From positions 1,550,001 to 1,614,000 of the forward strand of contig OY969576.1 in NCBI GenBank assembly GCA_963701245.1: a DNA stretch of 64,000 nt, given 5' to 3'. The notes under the pieces were generated by a model. The model worked only from the letters and a program-made list of their open reading frames with translations. It did no database searches and was not told where the DNA came from. This document shows, piece by piece, positions 1 to 8,582 of the stretch. Position numbers and translations under genes: made by a program. Within the stretch, counting starts at the first letter, position 1, and each line of letters opens with the position of its first letter. This DNA comes from CAWCCP01 sp963701245. Lineage in GTDB: Bacteria; Patescibacteriota; Saccharimonadia; Saccharimonadales; UBA4665.

Positions 1-1650
1 ATAATCGCTTAATCTTCCAACCGACACCGGATGTTGACCATTCGCATCCCCAACAAATAGATTATATTTACCATCAGCTGGTTCCGACCAGAACGTGTGA
101 TTACCTGATGGAGATAGTAAAAATGTGGGGTAGCTATTGTAAAAATTCTGATCATTCAAATCTGTTGACGGAGTAACCGCACCATTACCGAATTCATAGT
201 AGTTATTGCCGCTATCTGTTGAAAATTGGATGGCAATACTATTCGGCTCATCATAGGACACCGTATTGATTGAAAATTGTGGGAATTGGGATCCAACCTG
301 AGAAACAAAACTCTTGATTACCGTATTATCGCTGCCGTCCGGATTCACGTTATTGAGAGTAGCCGGCTTATTATTCTGTTCTAAAACATATTCATCGTCC
401 GCCGCCCAATTCATACTATAAACGACCTTACCGTCTAAGATGTAGACACTCCCAATATTCTCACCGAGATATGAATAATTACTCGTACCGGTCGCTATGG
501 TTTGCACCAGTGTTGTTGAGGATTTAGTTGGTGCGTTATAGCTCTTCAGTAACTCTTGACCATTCTGCCATTGCAACACATTGTTCTGGTTGACTTCATA
601 AATAAAGCGGTCACCATCCCATCCGACCAGCCTGAACGTCACATCACCGCCATCAATATTAGTCTCCTGACCAGTCGAGGTGTTTATAATATTGAGCTCA
701 GGACCACCCGATGAACTACGTTGTGCAAGTAAAGCCAAGTATTTCCAGTCACGGGAAGCAAGCAGAACGGTATCTGTTGGCGATTCGTTACCCGTCCCAG
801 CAAGCACAGTCTGACGATCAGTACCGTCTAAATTAGTTTTAACTACATCAATCGTGCCACTTAAATTAGACAGGAAGAAGACTGTGCCAGTCGGTGTCAA
901 TCCAAAGGTATTCGCTGCCACAATTTGGTTCGTGACTTGTACCGTGATAGGAGAAGTATTGAAGTTACCGTCACTCACTGTTCCGGATTGGGTTATATGG
1001 GTCACCGGTAAAACAATAGTTGCCGTGCCATTTTTATCTGTTTTAGCCTCAGTATCAAGTATTTTTATATCAGCATTGGCGATCGGTTGATTGGTTACCT
1101 TATTTACGACTTTTATCGGTACCTGACGACCGGTGGCAACAATGTATTCTTGAAAGGTATCGCTTGCCTTACTCAATGAAACAAAAACAATCGGTGAAGA
1201 AGATCTATAGTACTGTTTACTGACTTCGAGTGCATGGCTGCCTACTGGTATGGAAATAGTAGCTTTGCCATTTGCCAACGTTGTAACAGTGCTCGACCCA
1301 AATGAAATTTTAGCCCCGGAAACCGGCGTATGCGTCATGCTATCCGATACCGTTACTACTGCGTCTTCTTTAAGAAACAGACCAAGGATGGAATACCTTG
1401 TTGTAGGGATAAGGTAAAGTACGACCACAATAAGCAACAACGTGAGTGGTAGGGTCCATATTTTATGATGCCAATAACCGAGTACCACTTTTTTAAAACC
1501 ATGTGCTAAGGATGACTTTTCGGAAATTACGGGTTTGAAAGGCGTGCTTGCCGGTTGTGGCAACACGCCTTTTTTACTTTCGTCAGTCGGTTTGATTTCG
1601 GCTGGCGCGCCTTTTGACACAGGTTGCTTAACTTTTTGACGTCCTAACAT
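1..1650 (-). CDS. Membrane-anchored PEGA/propeller-like protein (C-terminus outside window)
   Basis: The frame is open from the ATG at 1650 to the window edge (550 codons, no stop), so the C-terminus is missing. Residues 1-50 are polar and Pro/Lys-rich, then comes one strong membrane segment at about 60-85 (TLPLTLLLLIVVVLYLIP). Outside this lie two carboxypeptidase-regulatory/PEGA-like beta modules (motifs 'TPVSGAKISF' and 'NQPIANADIKIL') and a long stretch rich in 'DGT', 'SPSGNHTFWSEPADGKYNLF', resembling TolB/WD40-type blades. An N-in, C-out surface protein is inferred. No catalytic motif seen; function unknown. Confidence 0.7.
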   Translation of the reverse strand, partial: MLGRQKVKQPVSKGAPAEIKPTDESKKGVLPQPASTPFKPVISEKSSLAHGFKKVVLGYWHHKIWTLPLTLLLIVVVLYLIPTTRYSILGLFLKEDAVVTVSDSMTHTPVSGAKISFGSSTVTTLANGKATISIPVGSHALEVSKQYYRSSSPIVFVSLSKASDTFQEYIVATGRQVPIKVVNKVTNQPIANADIKILDTEAKTDKNGTATIVLPVTHITQSGTVSDGNFNTSPITVQVTNQIVAANTFGLTPTGTVFFLSNLSGTIDVVKTNLDGTDRQTVLAGTGNESPTDTVLLASRDWKYLALLAQRSSSGGPELNIINTSTGQETNIDGGDVTFRLVGWDGDRFIYEVNQNNVLQWQNGQELLKSYNAPTKSSTTLVQTIATGTSNYSYLGENIGSVYILDGKVVYSMNWAADDEYVLEQNNKPATLNNVNPDGSDNTVIKSFVSQVGSQFPQFSINTVSYDEPNSIAIQFSTDSGNNYYEFGNGAVTPSTDLNDQNFYNSYPTFLLSPSGNHTFWSEPADGKYNLFVGDANGQHPVSVGRLSDY

Positions 1651-1764
1651 AGTCGATGCATATCATTTTGCTAGATTAAGCATAACCGTAGTAATCGCTT
1701 TGCGCAATAATACGGTGACGAAACAAATTGGCTGGGCGATTGAATACTACAGGCTACTGTTACA

Positions 1765-3057
1765 TTAAAATTGTCGATTAAGTCTTTCCGCGGCTTCGAG
1801 CCCACTAGTAAATGCGCCTTCAATAAATGGTCCACCGATATAGTCGCCGGCAAACACAAGTCTCCCTTGCTTATTCTCAATACAGCCTTGGGTAAATACA
1901 TCCAGGCGGTTCAGTGAACCAACATCGAAAACGGGCAACGCCTTATCCCAAGCATGTATCCTGTAGCTTCTTGTCTTAAAAGGTTTTGTAAGATTTAGCT
2001 GTACTGCATTTGAAAAGGTTTCATGAATGGTCTTATCATCTGCGGCGCATAATTCTCTACCAACTAATCTGGATGCATACAACTTTGCTACATCTACTTT
2101 TGTAGTACTGTCCGCTGCGACAGTCATTACTCCAACTGGTGATTTATCTGTTGGTGGGAATGCAACCGCATAGGAATTCGATGATACTGAACGGTTGAGA
2201 CAATAGGCCGCGACGACTGTTGAAGAATAACCCACTGAAGAAAAGAAATCCTTTTGTACGTGGTTCAGTTGACTCGTTATTGCGGCAGCCACATCTGCTG
2301 TCGTCGCAATGACGACACCATCCGCCTTGACTATTTGTGTACCCATCGGGCCACTCACCTTGATGGAAAATGAGCTTACTGATCGCCGTATTTCAAGTAC
2401 TTCATGTGACAACAAGACCGTACACCCTTTGGCCGCAGCAATAGGAATCTGACTCAGACCACCTTCAAGGATATAGGTCTTATGTAGTCCACGTGCAAGC
2501 AAAAGCTTAGCCCAAGCATACGAGGTAGTATTTGGATCCCAATAGAAATAACTGTTGAGGATCGGGTCTAGTACAAAGTCCACTAATTCTTTGCCATACT
2601 GATCGTGAAAATGTTGGGTTATCGTTTGTTTGTCGAACTGACTGGCTTTCCATATGCTATGCAAGTCCAATTTACGTGCGTTTGGTACCACACCTATTAG
2701 TTCCGTTATCAGTTTTAATTTTGCCCCAAAGGACAGCCACGAATTTCCAAAAATGATTGAAGGTGCCGTGATGCTGATATTTTTCCCATTCCTGGCAACT
2801 TGAATAGAACTCTTACGTCTATGCAAGTTATCGATCAAACCTTCTTTCTTTAAGAAAGCGAAAGTATTCGTATATGCTTCGGCAAGAAAGCCAGCACCCA
2901 GTTCAATACATGAGCCCTTCACTATATCGCTATAAATTCGGCCACCAAGTCTGCTTTCTTTTTCGATGATAGTCACATGGTAACCAAGTTGCAGAAGACT
3001 GTTTGCGGCTGCCGTCCCCGCTACACCCCCTCCTACGACCACTATATGCTTCTGCAT
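1765..3057 (-). CDS. FAD-dependent amine oxidase / protoporphyrinogen-oxidase-like oxidoreductase
   Basis: 430 aa, typical length for the flavin amine-oxidase superfamily. The N-terminus has the dinucleotide fold 'VVVGGGVAGTAAANSL' (about 6-21), the acidic ribose-binding end 'TIIEKE' and the 'RLGGRI' motif. The C-terminus has the second FAD signature 'RLVFAGDYIGGPFIEGAF' (about 400-418). The family oxidises amines, carotenoids or porphyrinogens with FAD; the substrate cannot be told from sequence. No signal peptide, so cytosolic or membrane-peripheral. It stands alone, between a surface protein and a divergent secreted protein. An AT-rich 145-bp gap upstream probably holds its promoter. Confidence 0.8.
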   Translation of the reverse strand: MQKHIVVVGGGVAGTAAANSLLQLGYHVTIIEKESRLGGRIYSDIVKGSCIELGAGFLAEAYTNTFAFLKKEGLIDNLHRRKSSIQVARNGKNISITAPSIIFGNSWLSFGAKLKLITELIGVVPNARKLDLHSIWKASQFDKQTITQHFHDQYGKELVDFVLDPILNSYFYWDPNTTSYAWAKLLLARGLHKTYILEGGLSQIPIAAAKGCTVLLSHEVLEIRRSVSSFSIKVSGPMGTQIVKADGVVIATTADVAAAITSQLNHVQKDFFSSVGYSSTVVAAYCLNRSVSSNSYAVAFPPTDKSPVGVMTVAADSTTKVDVAKLYASRLVGRELCAADDKTIHETFSNAVQLNLTKPFKTRSYRIHAWDKALPVFDVGSLNRLDVFTQGCIENKQGRLVFAGDYIGGPFIEGAFTSGLEAAERLNRQF

Positions 3058-3202
3058 TTGTTCATTTTATCAAGGTGAATCTAAAAATAATTTACTATAT
3101 TTTTATATTTACTAGCTTTAATATGCGTAGTTTAAATTGTAAATACTTTTAACAATACTATTGCTATTATTACTACTAGGTGATATATAAATAGTAATTG
3201 TA

Positions 3203-4102
3203 ATGAGACTCCCTATGAAACTTCTTCGTATATTACGTAATTTGTGCACCTTGTCTGTGTTGCCCTTACTGTTACTACTTCCAGGGAATGCCTTTGCCTC
3301 ACCTGGTTTAAACGGCTACTTAACGTTAGATGGTGGTTGGACAAATAACCATACCGATTTAATACTCAACGGTACGCTGCCATCCTACTGCACCGATATT
3401 GGAGTGGTGTTTTCCAATCCGGTCACTAGCTCAATTGACCTCTCATTTATTAGTGGCTTGGATCCGGGATTTAGCATAAGCAATGGAACGTGGTCACTTA
3501 ACTTGGGATCTAATAACGTTTCGCTCGTTAACGGCAACTACGACGTATATCTATCTTCGATGTGCGGTTCAGGATCATATCTTAGCCCACTATACGAAGA
3601 CCTCTTTCCGGATGCCATAAACATTGAACCAGTGGGTTGTGATAATACTTGTTTGCCGCTCCATAGATTTTACGATTTTCAAAATGGTTCACATTTTTAT
3701 ACCGATTCTGATCCTGAAGCATCTCAGGTAAACCAGGCCAACACTACCTACACATACGAAGGAATCGATAGTTTTGTTGAAGGTCAGCAAGTCGCCGGCA
3801 CATTACCTGTTTATCGCTTCTATGACTTACAAAATGGATCGCACTTCTATACAACGGACCAGACTGAAGCCACACTCATTAATGATACCGAATTCACTAC
3901 CTACCATTATGAGGGTATTGCCTTCTACGCGTATTCAAATCCGGTCGCAGACTCAGTGCCGGTTTATAGGTTCTACGATTTCCAAAACGGCACTCACTTC
4001 TATACTTCCAACCAGACTGAAGCCACTCAAGTAAATAATACAGAATATACTACTTACAGATACGAAGGCATCGCGTACTACGATATAGCAAACGCCAATT
4101 AA
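3203..4102 (+). CDS. Secreted protein with three DUF5648-like repeats
   Basis: 299 aa with a clear signal peptide (Lys/Arg start, 'LCTLSVLPLLLLLPGNAFA', cleavage predicted after AFA). The first half is Asn/Ser-rich beta-type sequence without recognised domain. The second half has three repeats of about 45 aa with the pattern 'YRFYDFQNGSHFYT..Q.EA....' ending in 'Y.YEGIA.Y', matching the DUF5648 family found in secreted bacterial proteins, often with hydrolases or adhesins. A second ATG four codons in (3215) is an alternative start. Likely exported and surface-exposed; role in binding is inference. Confidence 0.75.
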   Translation: MRLPMKLLRILRNLCTLSVLPLLLLLPGNAFASPGLNGYLTLDGGWTNNHTDLILNGTLPSYCTDIGVVFSNPVTSSIDLSFISGLDPGFSISNGTWSLNLGSNNVSLVNGNYDVYLSSMCGSGSYLSPLYEDLFPDAINIEPVGCDNTCLPLHRFYDFQNGSHFYTDSDPEASQVNQANTTYTYEGIDSFVEGQQVAGTLPVYRFYDLQNGSHFYTTDQTEATLINDTEFTTYHYEGIAFYAYSNPVADSVPVYRFYDFQNGTHFYTSNQTEATQVNNTEYTTYRYEGIAYYDIANAN

Positions 4103-4116
4103 CAGCTGATTGGTAA

Positions 4117-4188
4117 TTGTCGAGTTGGGGCCTGCTATGGTTAGAAATTCAAGAAATGAAATTATTGGCAAGACGACTGGGAGGATGA
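4117..4188 (+). repeat. Degenerate copy A of the MVDH repeat
   Basis: This segment has lost the ATG and the 'MVDH' codons but keeps 'LSSWGLLWLEIQE' in frame from a TTG at 4117 to a TGA at 4188. It shares the block ctatggttagaaatt with copies B and E. It lies 15 bases after the stop of the secreted DUF5648-like gene and before the convergent gene at 4240. Confidence 0.55.
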
Positions 4189-4239
4189 CAGAATCTGTTC
4201 AGCATTGAAATATTACGCCGAGTTTTTTTGACTACTCTG

Positions 4240-5013
4240 TTACGTAGTCAATTGTTGCGGGTATGGCGATTCGACAAATTGAATATTCAAATATGGACTG
4301 ACGTGATTGGGGCCACCATAGGTTATGGGAGTCGGCATCGAGAGTTCTATTTGCCAACGATTATTTTCGTTAGCCGTAGCGAGCACTAGTAACCGATGCA
4401 ATGGATTGGCTGGCTCAAAAGGAACTCTCACAAGCATGGTATACTGCCCATAATCTACTGGTACACTTTCTACCTCAGCTTGAGGATTGATTTCTCCTCC
4501 CCCATAAGGCACAGTGTCTTCACCTCTCGGGTATCGAACAAATCCGGCTTTCCAAATGAGCGTAGCAACTCCATCTTGGTAGTCTGTCGCTGCGTCAAGC
4601 GAATCTTCTGTAACCATCGTTGCCTCATCGTACCGAGGACTAAGGTACCGGCTTTCAATACCACTGCCCAATAAGTGGATAACACCACTTTGGTCTGCAA
4701 AGGCTTCGGCTGTTTGTGCCGCAACCAAAGTCTGATGCGCAAGTTCAATGTAGTCACCATCAAAACCCTTGCCCGCTGATCTATCTGGGCGTCTAGGGAT
4801 TGACTTCGAAAACGATATTATACTACCCCTGCCAGAAGCATAATTAGAGCTTGTTGCCGCTTCTCCTAAATAGCTTACTATAAAAGTTTGTGTATTATAA
4901 AGTGCACGCAAAGCATCACTAACTGGAATGGTACGATTTTGGGGAGAGAGCTCTCTATCATCGCCATTTCCGCTAGGATTAGGATCTACACGTTCCGCCG
5001 CAACAATTGACAT
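4240..5013 (-). CDS. Uncharacterised cytosolic protein
   Basis: 257 aa from the ATG at 5013 (MSIVAAERVDPNPSG). Longer readings upstream are unlikely because a promoter lies directly before this ATG (TTGTAT-17 bp-TAAAAT, only 7 bases from the start). No signal peptide or membrane segment; mixed alpha/beta with an acidic, Asn-rich N-terminus and a C-terminus 'YGGPNHVSPYLNIQF'. I recognise no family. It sits in the accessory zone where single unknown genes alternate with the MVDH repeat. Confidence 0.6.
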   Translation of the reverse strand: MSIVAAERVDPNPSGNGDDRELSPQNRTIPVSDALRALYNTQTFIVSYLGEAATSSNYASGRGSIISFSKSIPRRPDRSAGKGFDGDYIELAHQTLVAAQTAEAFADQSGVIHLLGSGIESRYLSPRYDEATMVTEDSLDAATDYQDGVATLIWKAGFVRYPRGEDTVPYGGGEINPQAEVESVPVDYGQYTMLVRVPFEPANPLHRLLVLATANENNRWQIELSMPTPITYGGPNHVSPYLNIQFVESPYPQQLTT

Positions 5014-5020
5014 GATATAT

Positions 5021-5049
5021 ATTTTAACATAATGGGCTTGATAATACAA
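5021..5049 (-). promoter_or_regulatory. Promoter, near-leaderless
   Basis: On the minus strand TTGTAT (5049-5044), a 17-base spacer and TAAAAT (5026-5021) are followed by only 7 bases before the ATG at 5013. Transcription would start at or within a few bases of the start codon. Confidence 0.6.
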
Positions 5050-5171
5050 ATATATTTGAACTCCTATGTACTTTAGGCTCGAAACCCAGTTTACCAAAGC
5101 GAAGATGAGGTGCAGTAATAGGGCTTCAGCGAATGGCGCCATTTATTCGTAAAGTCAATAACAAAAATTCA

Positions 5172-6089
5172 ACCTGAATAACGAAACTAAATAGCAGCAC
5201 TTACATTTGTTACTCTTTTAGTGCAAACAAAAAGGAGAAAACAAATATGTCAGTGCTGCATCAACATCATATAGTGCCCTTGTATGTTTGGGTAGATGAC
5301 GCGGTAGCGTCACTAATCCAAACCGAGAAGAAAATCGGGCGCCCATCAACCCTTCGCGACAGCGAGGTGGTTACCATCCTCGTCTTCAATCTGTTCACAA
5401 GCCAGCAACAGACCTTACGCCAGGTATATGACTGGGTGTATCAATACCACCTTGGTGACTTCCCGAAGCTCCCCGCATACCAAAACTTCGTACGGCACTG
5501 TCATCGTTTAGTGCCTCTTCTGAACCAATTGCTCAGTAGTCTTCTGGTCACCGATGCGGAACTCCGTTTTATGGACAGTACTATGCTTGAGGTCTGTAGA
5601 CTCGTGCGTCGGAAGTTTCACCGAACTGCTCGAGGCTACGCTCACACCGGGCACAACTGGCAGGGTGAGCACTATGGCTTTAAGCTCCATGCCAGCGTAG
5701 ACAACAAAGGCAGATTCTGCGCCTATGTTTTCAGCAGTGCAGTTGCTCATGACAGTAGAGCCATACCGTACTTGGTGAATGGACATACCAAGGTAGCTGT
5801 TGGCGACAGTGGCTACCGCAGTGCTCTGCACAAGAAACTTCACGACATGTACGGTACGATCTTCATCGTACCGCCGCATTACAAACAGAAGAAACAGTTG
5901 CTCACAAGAAGTCAGTGGAAGTTACTGAAACGAAGACCAAAAATTGAAACAGTCTTCGACTATCTGAAAGAACACCTCCATCTGCAAAGTAGTTTCCCTA
6001 GGAGCATGCAGGGCTACGCCCTGCACTACTTGCGCATACTACTTGGATACCAGTTATTGCTATTGGGGTGGTAGTTTCGTGATTCAGGT
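5172..6089 (+). mobile_element. Complete IS982-family insertion sequence
   Basis: An 18-bp terminal inverted repeat ACCTGAATMACGAAACTA (one mismatch) bounds the element at 5172-5189 and 6072-6089. The flanks carry an identical 10-bp direct repeat CAAAAATTCA at 5162-5171 and 6090-6099, the target-site duplication. One transposase gene fills the interior. Intact ends, duplication and reading frame indicate a recent insertion into intergenic DNA. Confidence 0.9.
5247..6074 (+). CDS. IS982-family transposase
   Basis: 275 aa, the family's usual size. Preceded by a strong ribosome site (aaaaggagaaaacaaatATG). DDE residues are visible in context: 'RFMDSTMLEVC' (first Asp), 'KVAVGDSGY' (second Asp) and 'RPKIETVFDYLKEH' (Glu). 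The C-terminal 'LHYLRILLGYQLLLLGW' is typical of IS982. It catalyses cut-and-paste transposition of the surrounding 918-bp element. No frameshift or stop, so probably active. Confidence 0.92.
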   Translation: MSVLHQHHIVPLYVWVDDAVASLIQTEKKIGRPSTLRDSEVVTILVFNLFTSQQQTLRQVYDWVYQYHLGDFPKLPAYQNFVRHCHRLVPLLNQLLSSLLVTDAELRFMDSTMLEVCRLVRRKFHRTARGYAHTGHNWQGEHYGFKLHASVDNKGRFCAYVFSSAVAHDSRAIPYLVNGHTKVAVGDSGYRSALHKKLHDMYGTIFIVPPHYKQKKQLLTRSQWKLLKRRPKIETVFDYLKEHLHLQSSFPRSMQGYALHYLRILLGYQLLLLGW

Positions 6090-6133
6090 CAAAAATTCAA
6101 TATTAATTTAACTTTATGAGGATGAAAATACTT

Positions 6134-6208
6134 ATGGTGGACCATAGGTTGTCGAATTGGAACCTGTTATGGTTAGAAATTCTAGATTGGAATATAATTT
6201 TAGTTTAA
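6134..6208 (+). repeat. MVDH repeat copy B (24-codon ORF)
   Basis: The ORF starts ATG GTG GAC CAT and reads MVDHRLSNWNLLWLEI before ending at a TAA at 6208. It shares DNA with copies A and E (ggttagaaatt) and with copy C (tgtcgaattggaac). It lies between the IS982 element and the next gene, in the same orientation as the other copies. Whether the peptide is made is unknown. Confidence 0.65.
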
Positions 6209-6234
6209 GAATTTTACATAATAGGAGAACATAT

Positions 6235-6263
6235 TTGACTACACTGCTGTTGTGGTGCAATAT
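6235..6263 (+). promoter_or_regulatory. Promoter upstream of the 6275 gene
   Basis: TTGACT at 6235-6240, a 17-base spacer and CAATAT at 6258-6263, with the start codon 12 bases downstream of the -10 box. This again implies a very short leader. Confidence 0.5.
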
Positions 6264-6274
6264 ATTTTCAACTT

Positions 6275-6874
6275 ATGTCATCTCGTGAAGTAGACGTTCA
6301 ATTTGGCGAAGTACCTGTCATTCAAACTGTCGATAATCTAATATCAGCCGCAGGAATGTTAGTCTTGTCCCACTATGCATGCGAGCTTCGGCTCAACGAA
6401 GAATGCTTAAGTATGCATGGGGATCGAGTTGATGAACCTGGTATGACTATCCAAGCACTACACTGGGCACTTGCATACCAATTCCCAGCAAAAAGCTGGC
6501 ACCTTGATGATCCCATACCCTTAGAAGGTTCTCATGAAGATGATGATGGATTGCATGTAGACGAGATGATACCTGGTATTGTTTCAATTGGTTGCCATGT
6601 GACGGACCACAACAATGCAGTAGAAAGTGTTTTTGCTTCACCTACTTCACGTTTCGTTAAAAGCAAAGATGAACCACGCTTAACTAAACTACTGGATTCT
6701 AGAAAAACTGATTCATCACTAGTTAAACCGAAAAGCTTTCGAAAGACATCATTTTCTAGCGGAGGGATAGTTGCATTTACTTATACCTACCCTGGAGCAA
6801 GACCACAGCTTCATCGCTTTCGAACATTATCCAAATATAGAAAAAGTAAAGTTTGGATATTTGAAGGTTATTAA
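6275..6874 (+). CDS. Uncharacterised protein
   Basis: 199 aa, acidic in the middle (HEDDDGLHVDEM) and basic at the C-terminus (FRTLSKYRKSKVWIFEGY). No signal peptide, membrane segment or motif that I recognise. The start ATG is chosen because a promoter ends 12 bases before it. It is a single gene flanked by repeat copies B and C, the same arrangement as its neighbours. Confidence 0.55.
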   Translation: MSSREVDVQFGEVPVIQTVDNLISAAGMLVLSHYACELRLNEECLSMHGDRVDEPGMTIQALHWALAYQFPAKSWHLDDPIPLEGSHEDDDGLHVDEMIPGIVSIGCHVTDHNNAVESVFASPTSRFVKSKDEPRLTKLLDSRKTDSSLVKPKSFRKTSFSSGGIVAFTYTYPGARPQLHRFRTLSKYRKSKVWIFEGY

Positions 6875-6916
6875 AAATTATCTGATGGGTCTCAAAATAT
6901 TATAAACTTTAGCGAA

Positions 6917-7003
6917 ATGGTGGACCACCTGTTGTCGAATTGGAACCGTATCTTGCCTGAAATTAATACTTGGTATGAGGTACTGGTGGCATATATTCGG
7001 TAA
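6917..7003 (+). repeat. MVDH repeat copy C (28-codon ORF)
   Basis: Reads MVDHLLSNWNRILPEI then NTWYEVLVAYIR and a stop at 7003. Compared with copy D, several codons differ only at silent third positions (ATC/ATT Ile, ATT/ATC Ile, GAG/GAA Glu), which favours selection on the peptide. The DNA starts with the odd palindrome GGTGGACCACC. Nothing else was recognised in the rest of the 6875-7209 gap. Confidence 0.65.
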
Positions 7004-7209
7004 AGGGGACTCCAGCCATGAGTAGAGCCTAGGTTTGGATTGAGGACTACTACTCATATTAGTCAATTACATTCTATGCACACAACAAACAGGAGGCTTG
7101 AATGTCATGTTAGTGTTTCCTCAGTTTCACTATTCTTGTGTTTGGTATCAATCCAAAGCGGCTTAATAACTGAACTGGAGTTCTATTGGCCTTCAGTCGG
7201 TGTCCCATG

Positions 7210-8355
7210 TCACGATGATCGATCAAGTAAATGAGCAGCAACAGCTAGCGGACCAACTACTGATGCCGAAATTGGATTCTGAGTGTCTTCTAGTGCTTCT
7301 TTTATTGCTGCTTGTGCTCGCTGGATAGTTACGTGTTCACCTGCAACGGCAACTAGTTTGTGAACTTCCGTGCGACGAGTAAGAAGGAACTGCACCGTAT
7401 GATCAACCCAATCGAGGTTCTTCGCAATTACTGCGTGCCCTTCTGTCCCAATGTCTGGCAGACCAAGAAAGCTGATACCAAGCACATCTTCTACGAGTTT
7501 AGCTGGATCAGCGTCATGGTCTTGACGAATACGTAATGCTTTCTGGTATAGAGTTTCAAACGAATCTACCGCTTCTAAATGAGCAACGCTTCCTTCCTGC
7601 ACAGCAACGAATGCGTTACCTAATCGGTGTATTTCTGTGCTGCCGGCCGGCAGGCGCACTTTGGGATTAACTAATCCTGCTGGAAGCTCTATTTCAGTAG
7701 TACCTGTTTCAGGCGACGACGCTATTAACACCTCGTTGCCCTCTACTTTAAAGTAGTACTCATCGCTTTTATGAAGCACACCAATGCGACCGCTTACGCT
7801 AAAGTTTGCAGTTGGACTATCACTCCCAGCGTCTTCAATAGTAACTTCGATGGTTGTATCTTCAGTTGATATATAATCTATCCGGTCAAAGACAGGATAG
7901 CCACTAAAAATCTGCGCTTCGGTGTCTGGCAGTCTTGAATTTCTACCAGCACCAAGGATCACTAAGGCAACCTCACCAACTGGCATCTCAAATGTTTCAG
8001 TCGCTGCTGCACCCAAGTCTCGTTCTATCTGGTAAACGGCTGCTTCTTCGGCTTTGTCCCAGAACGCAACAAAAGTAGCAGTTACTACTGGCAATTCCGT
8101 AAACGCCGGCTGCACAACAAATGAGTCTCCGGTTCTTTGGTACGGCGATGACTGCGGCAGAACTGAAACCCGGCTATTAAGTGGATGAGCGATGCCACCG
8201 GGCAAAATGATTGATGGCAGTTGTAATGCGTTATCTGGAGTATTAGCCCTAAATGTCATTTCAGCTACTTCATAATTAGAATACCCCGCAAGTTGACGTC
8301 TTACTATTTCCACACCTATTGCAGGGTGTGAAAACTGATCAACTTCTCCGCTCAT
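7210..8355 (-). CDS. Uncharacterised protein
   Basis: 381 aa, cytosolic, acidic and Val/Thr-rich. The ATG at 8355 follows a good ribosome site (gaggagtctaggATG on the minus strand). The first 230 residues look beta-rich; the last 120 look helical (SFETLYQKALRIRQDHDA, 'RAQAAIKEALEDTQ'). No catalytic motif or known family recognised. Flanked by repeat copies C and D in the opposite orientation. Confidence 0.6.
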   Translation of the reverse strand: MSGEVDQFSHPAIGVEIVRRQLAGYSNYEVAEMTFRANTPDNALQLPSIILPGGIAHPLNSRVSVLPQSSPYQRTGDSFVVQPAFTELPVVTATFVAFWDKAEEAAVYQIERDLGAAATETFEMPVGEVALVILGAGRNSRLPDTEAQIFSGYPVFDRIDYISTEDTTIEVTIEDAGSDSPTANFSVSGRIGVLHKSDEYYFKVEGNEVLIASSPETGTTEIELPAGLVNPKVRLPAGSTEIHRLGNAFVAVQEGSVAHLEAVDSFETLYQKALRIRQDHDADPAKLVEDVLGISFLGLPDIGTEGHAVIAKNLDWVDHTVQFLLTRRTEVHKLVAVAGEHVTIQRAQAAIKEALEDTQNPISASVVGPLAVAAHLLDRSS

Positions 8356-8486
8356 CCTAGACTCCTCATGATGCTGATACTATATCATCTCATAAACTCA
8401 AGATTAAAATTAGACGGGCTATCAGAATAGATTCAATTTTAAAGCAGCCATGGAACATGATTTACCATTGGTAAAATTAAGCTATT

Positions 8487-8582
8487 ATGGTGGACCACCT
8501 GTCGCCTGGTTGGAACCAGATTTTTACTGAAATCAATGACTGGTATGAAAAACTTGGATGTACACCTCAATTGATTATTTAA
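8487..8582 (+). repeat. MVDH repeat copy D (31-codon ORF)
   Basis: Reads MVDHLSPGWNQIFTEI then NDWYEKLGCTPQLII and a stop at 8582, overlapping the stop of the convergent gene at 8575 by eight bases. Its first 20 codons align with copy C without a gap. GGTGGACCACC is present. Confidence 0.65.
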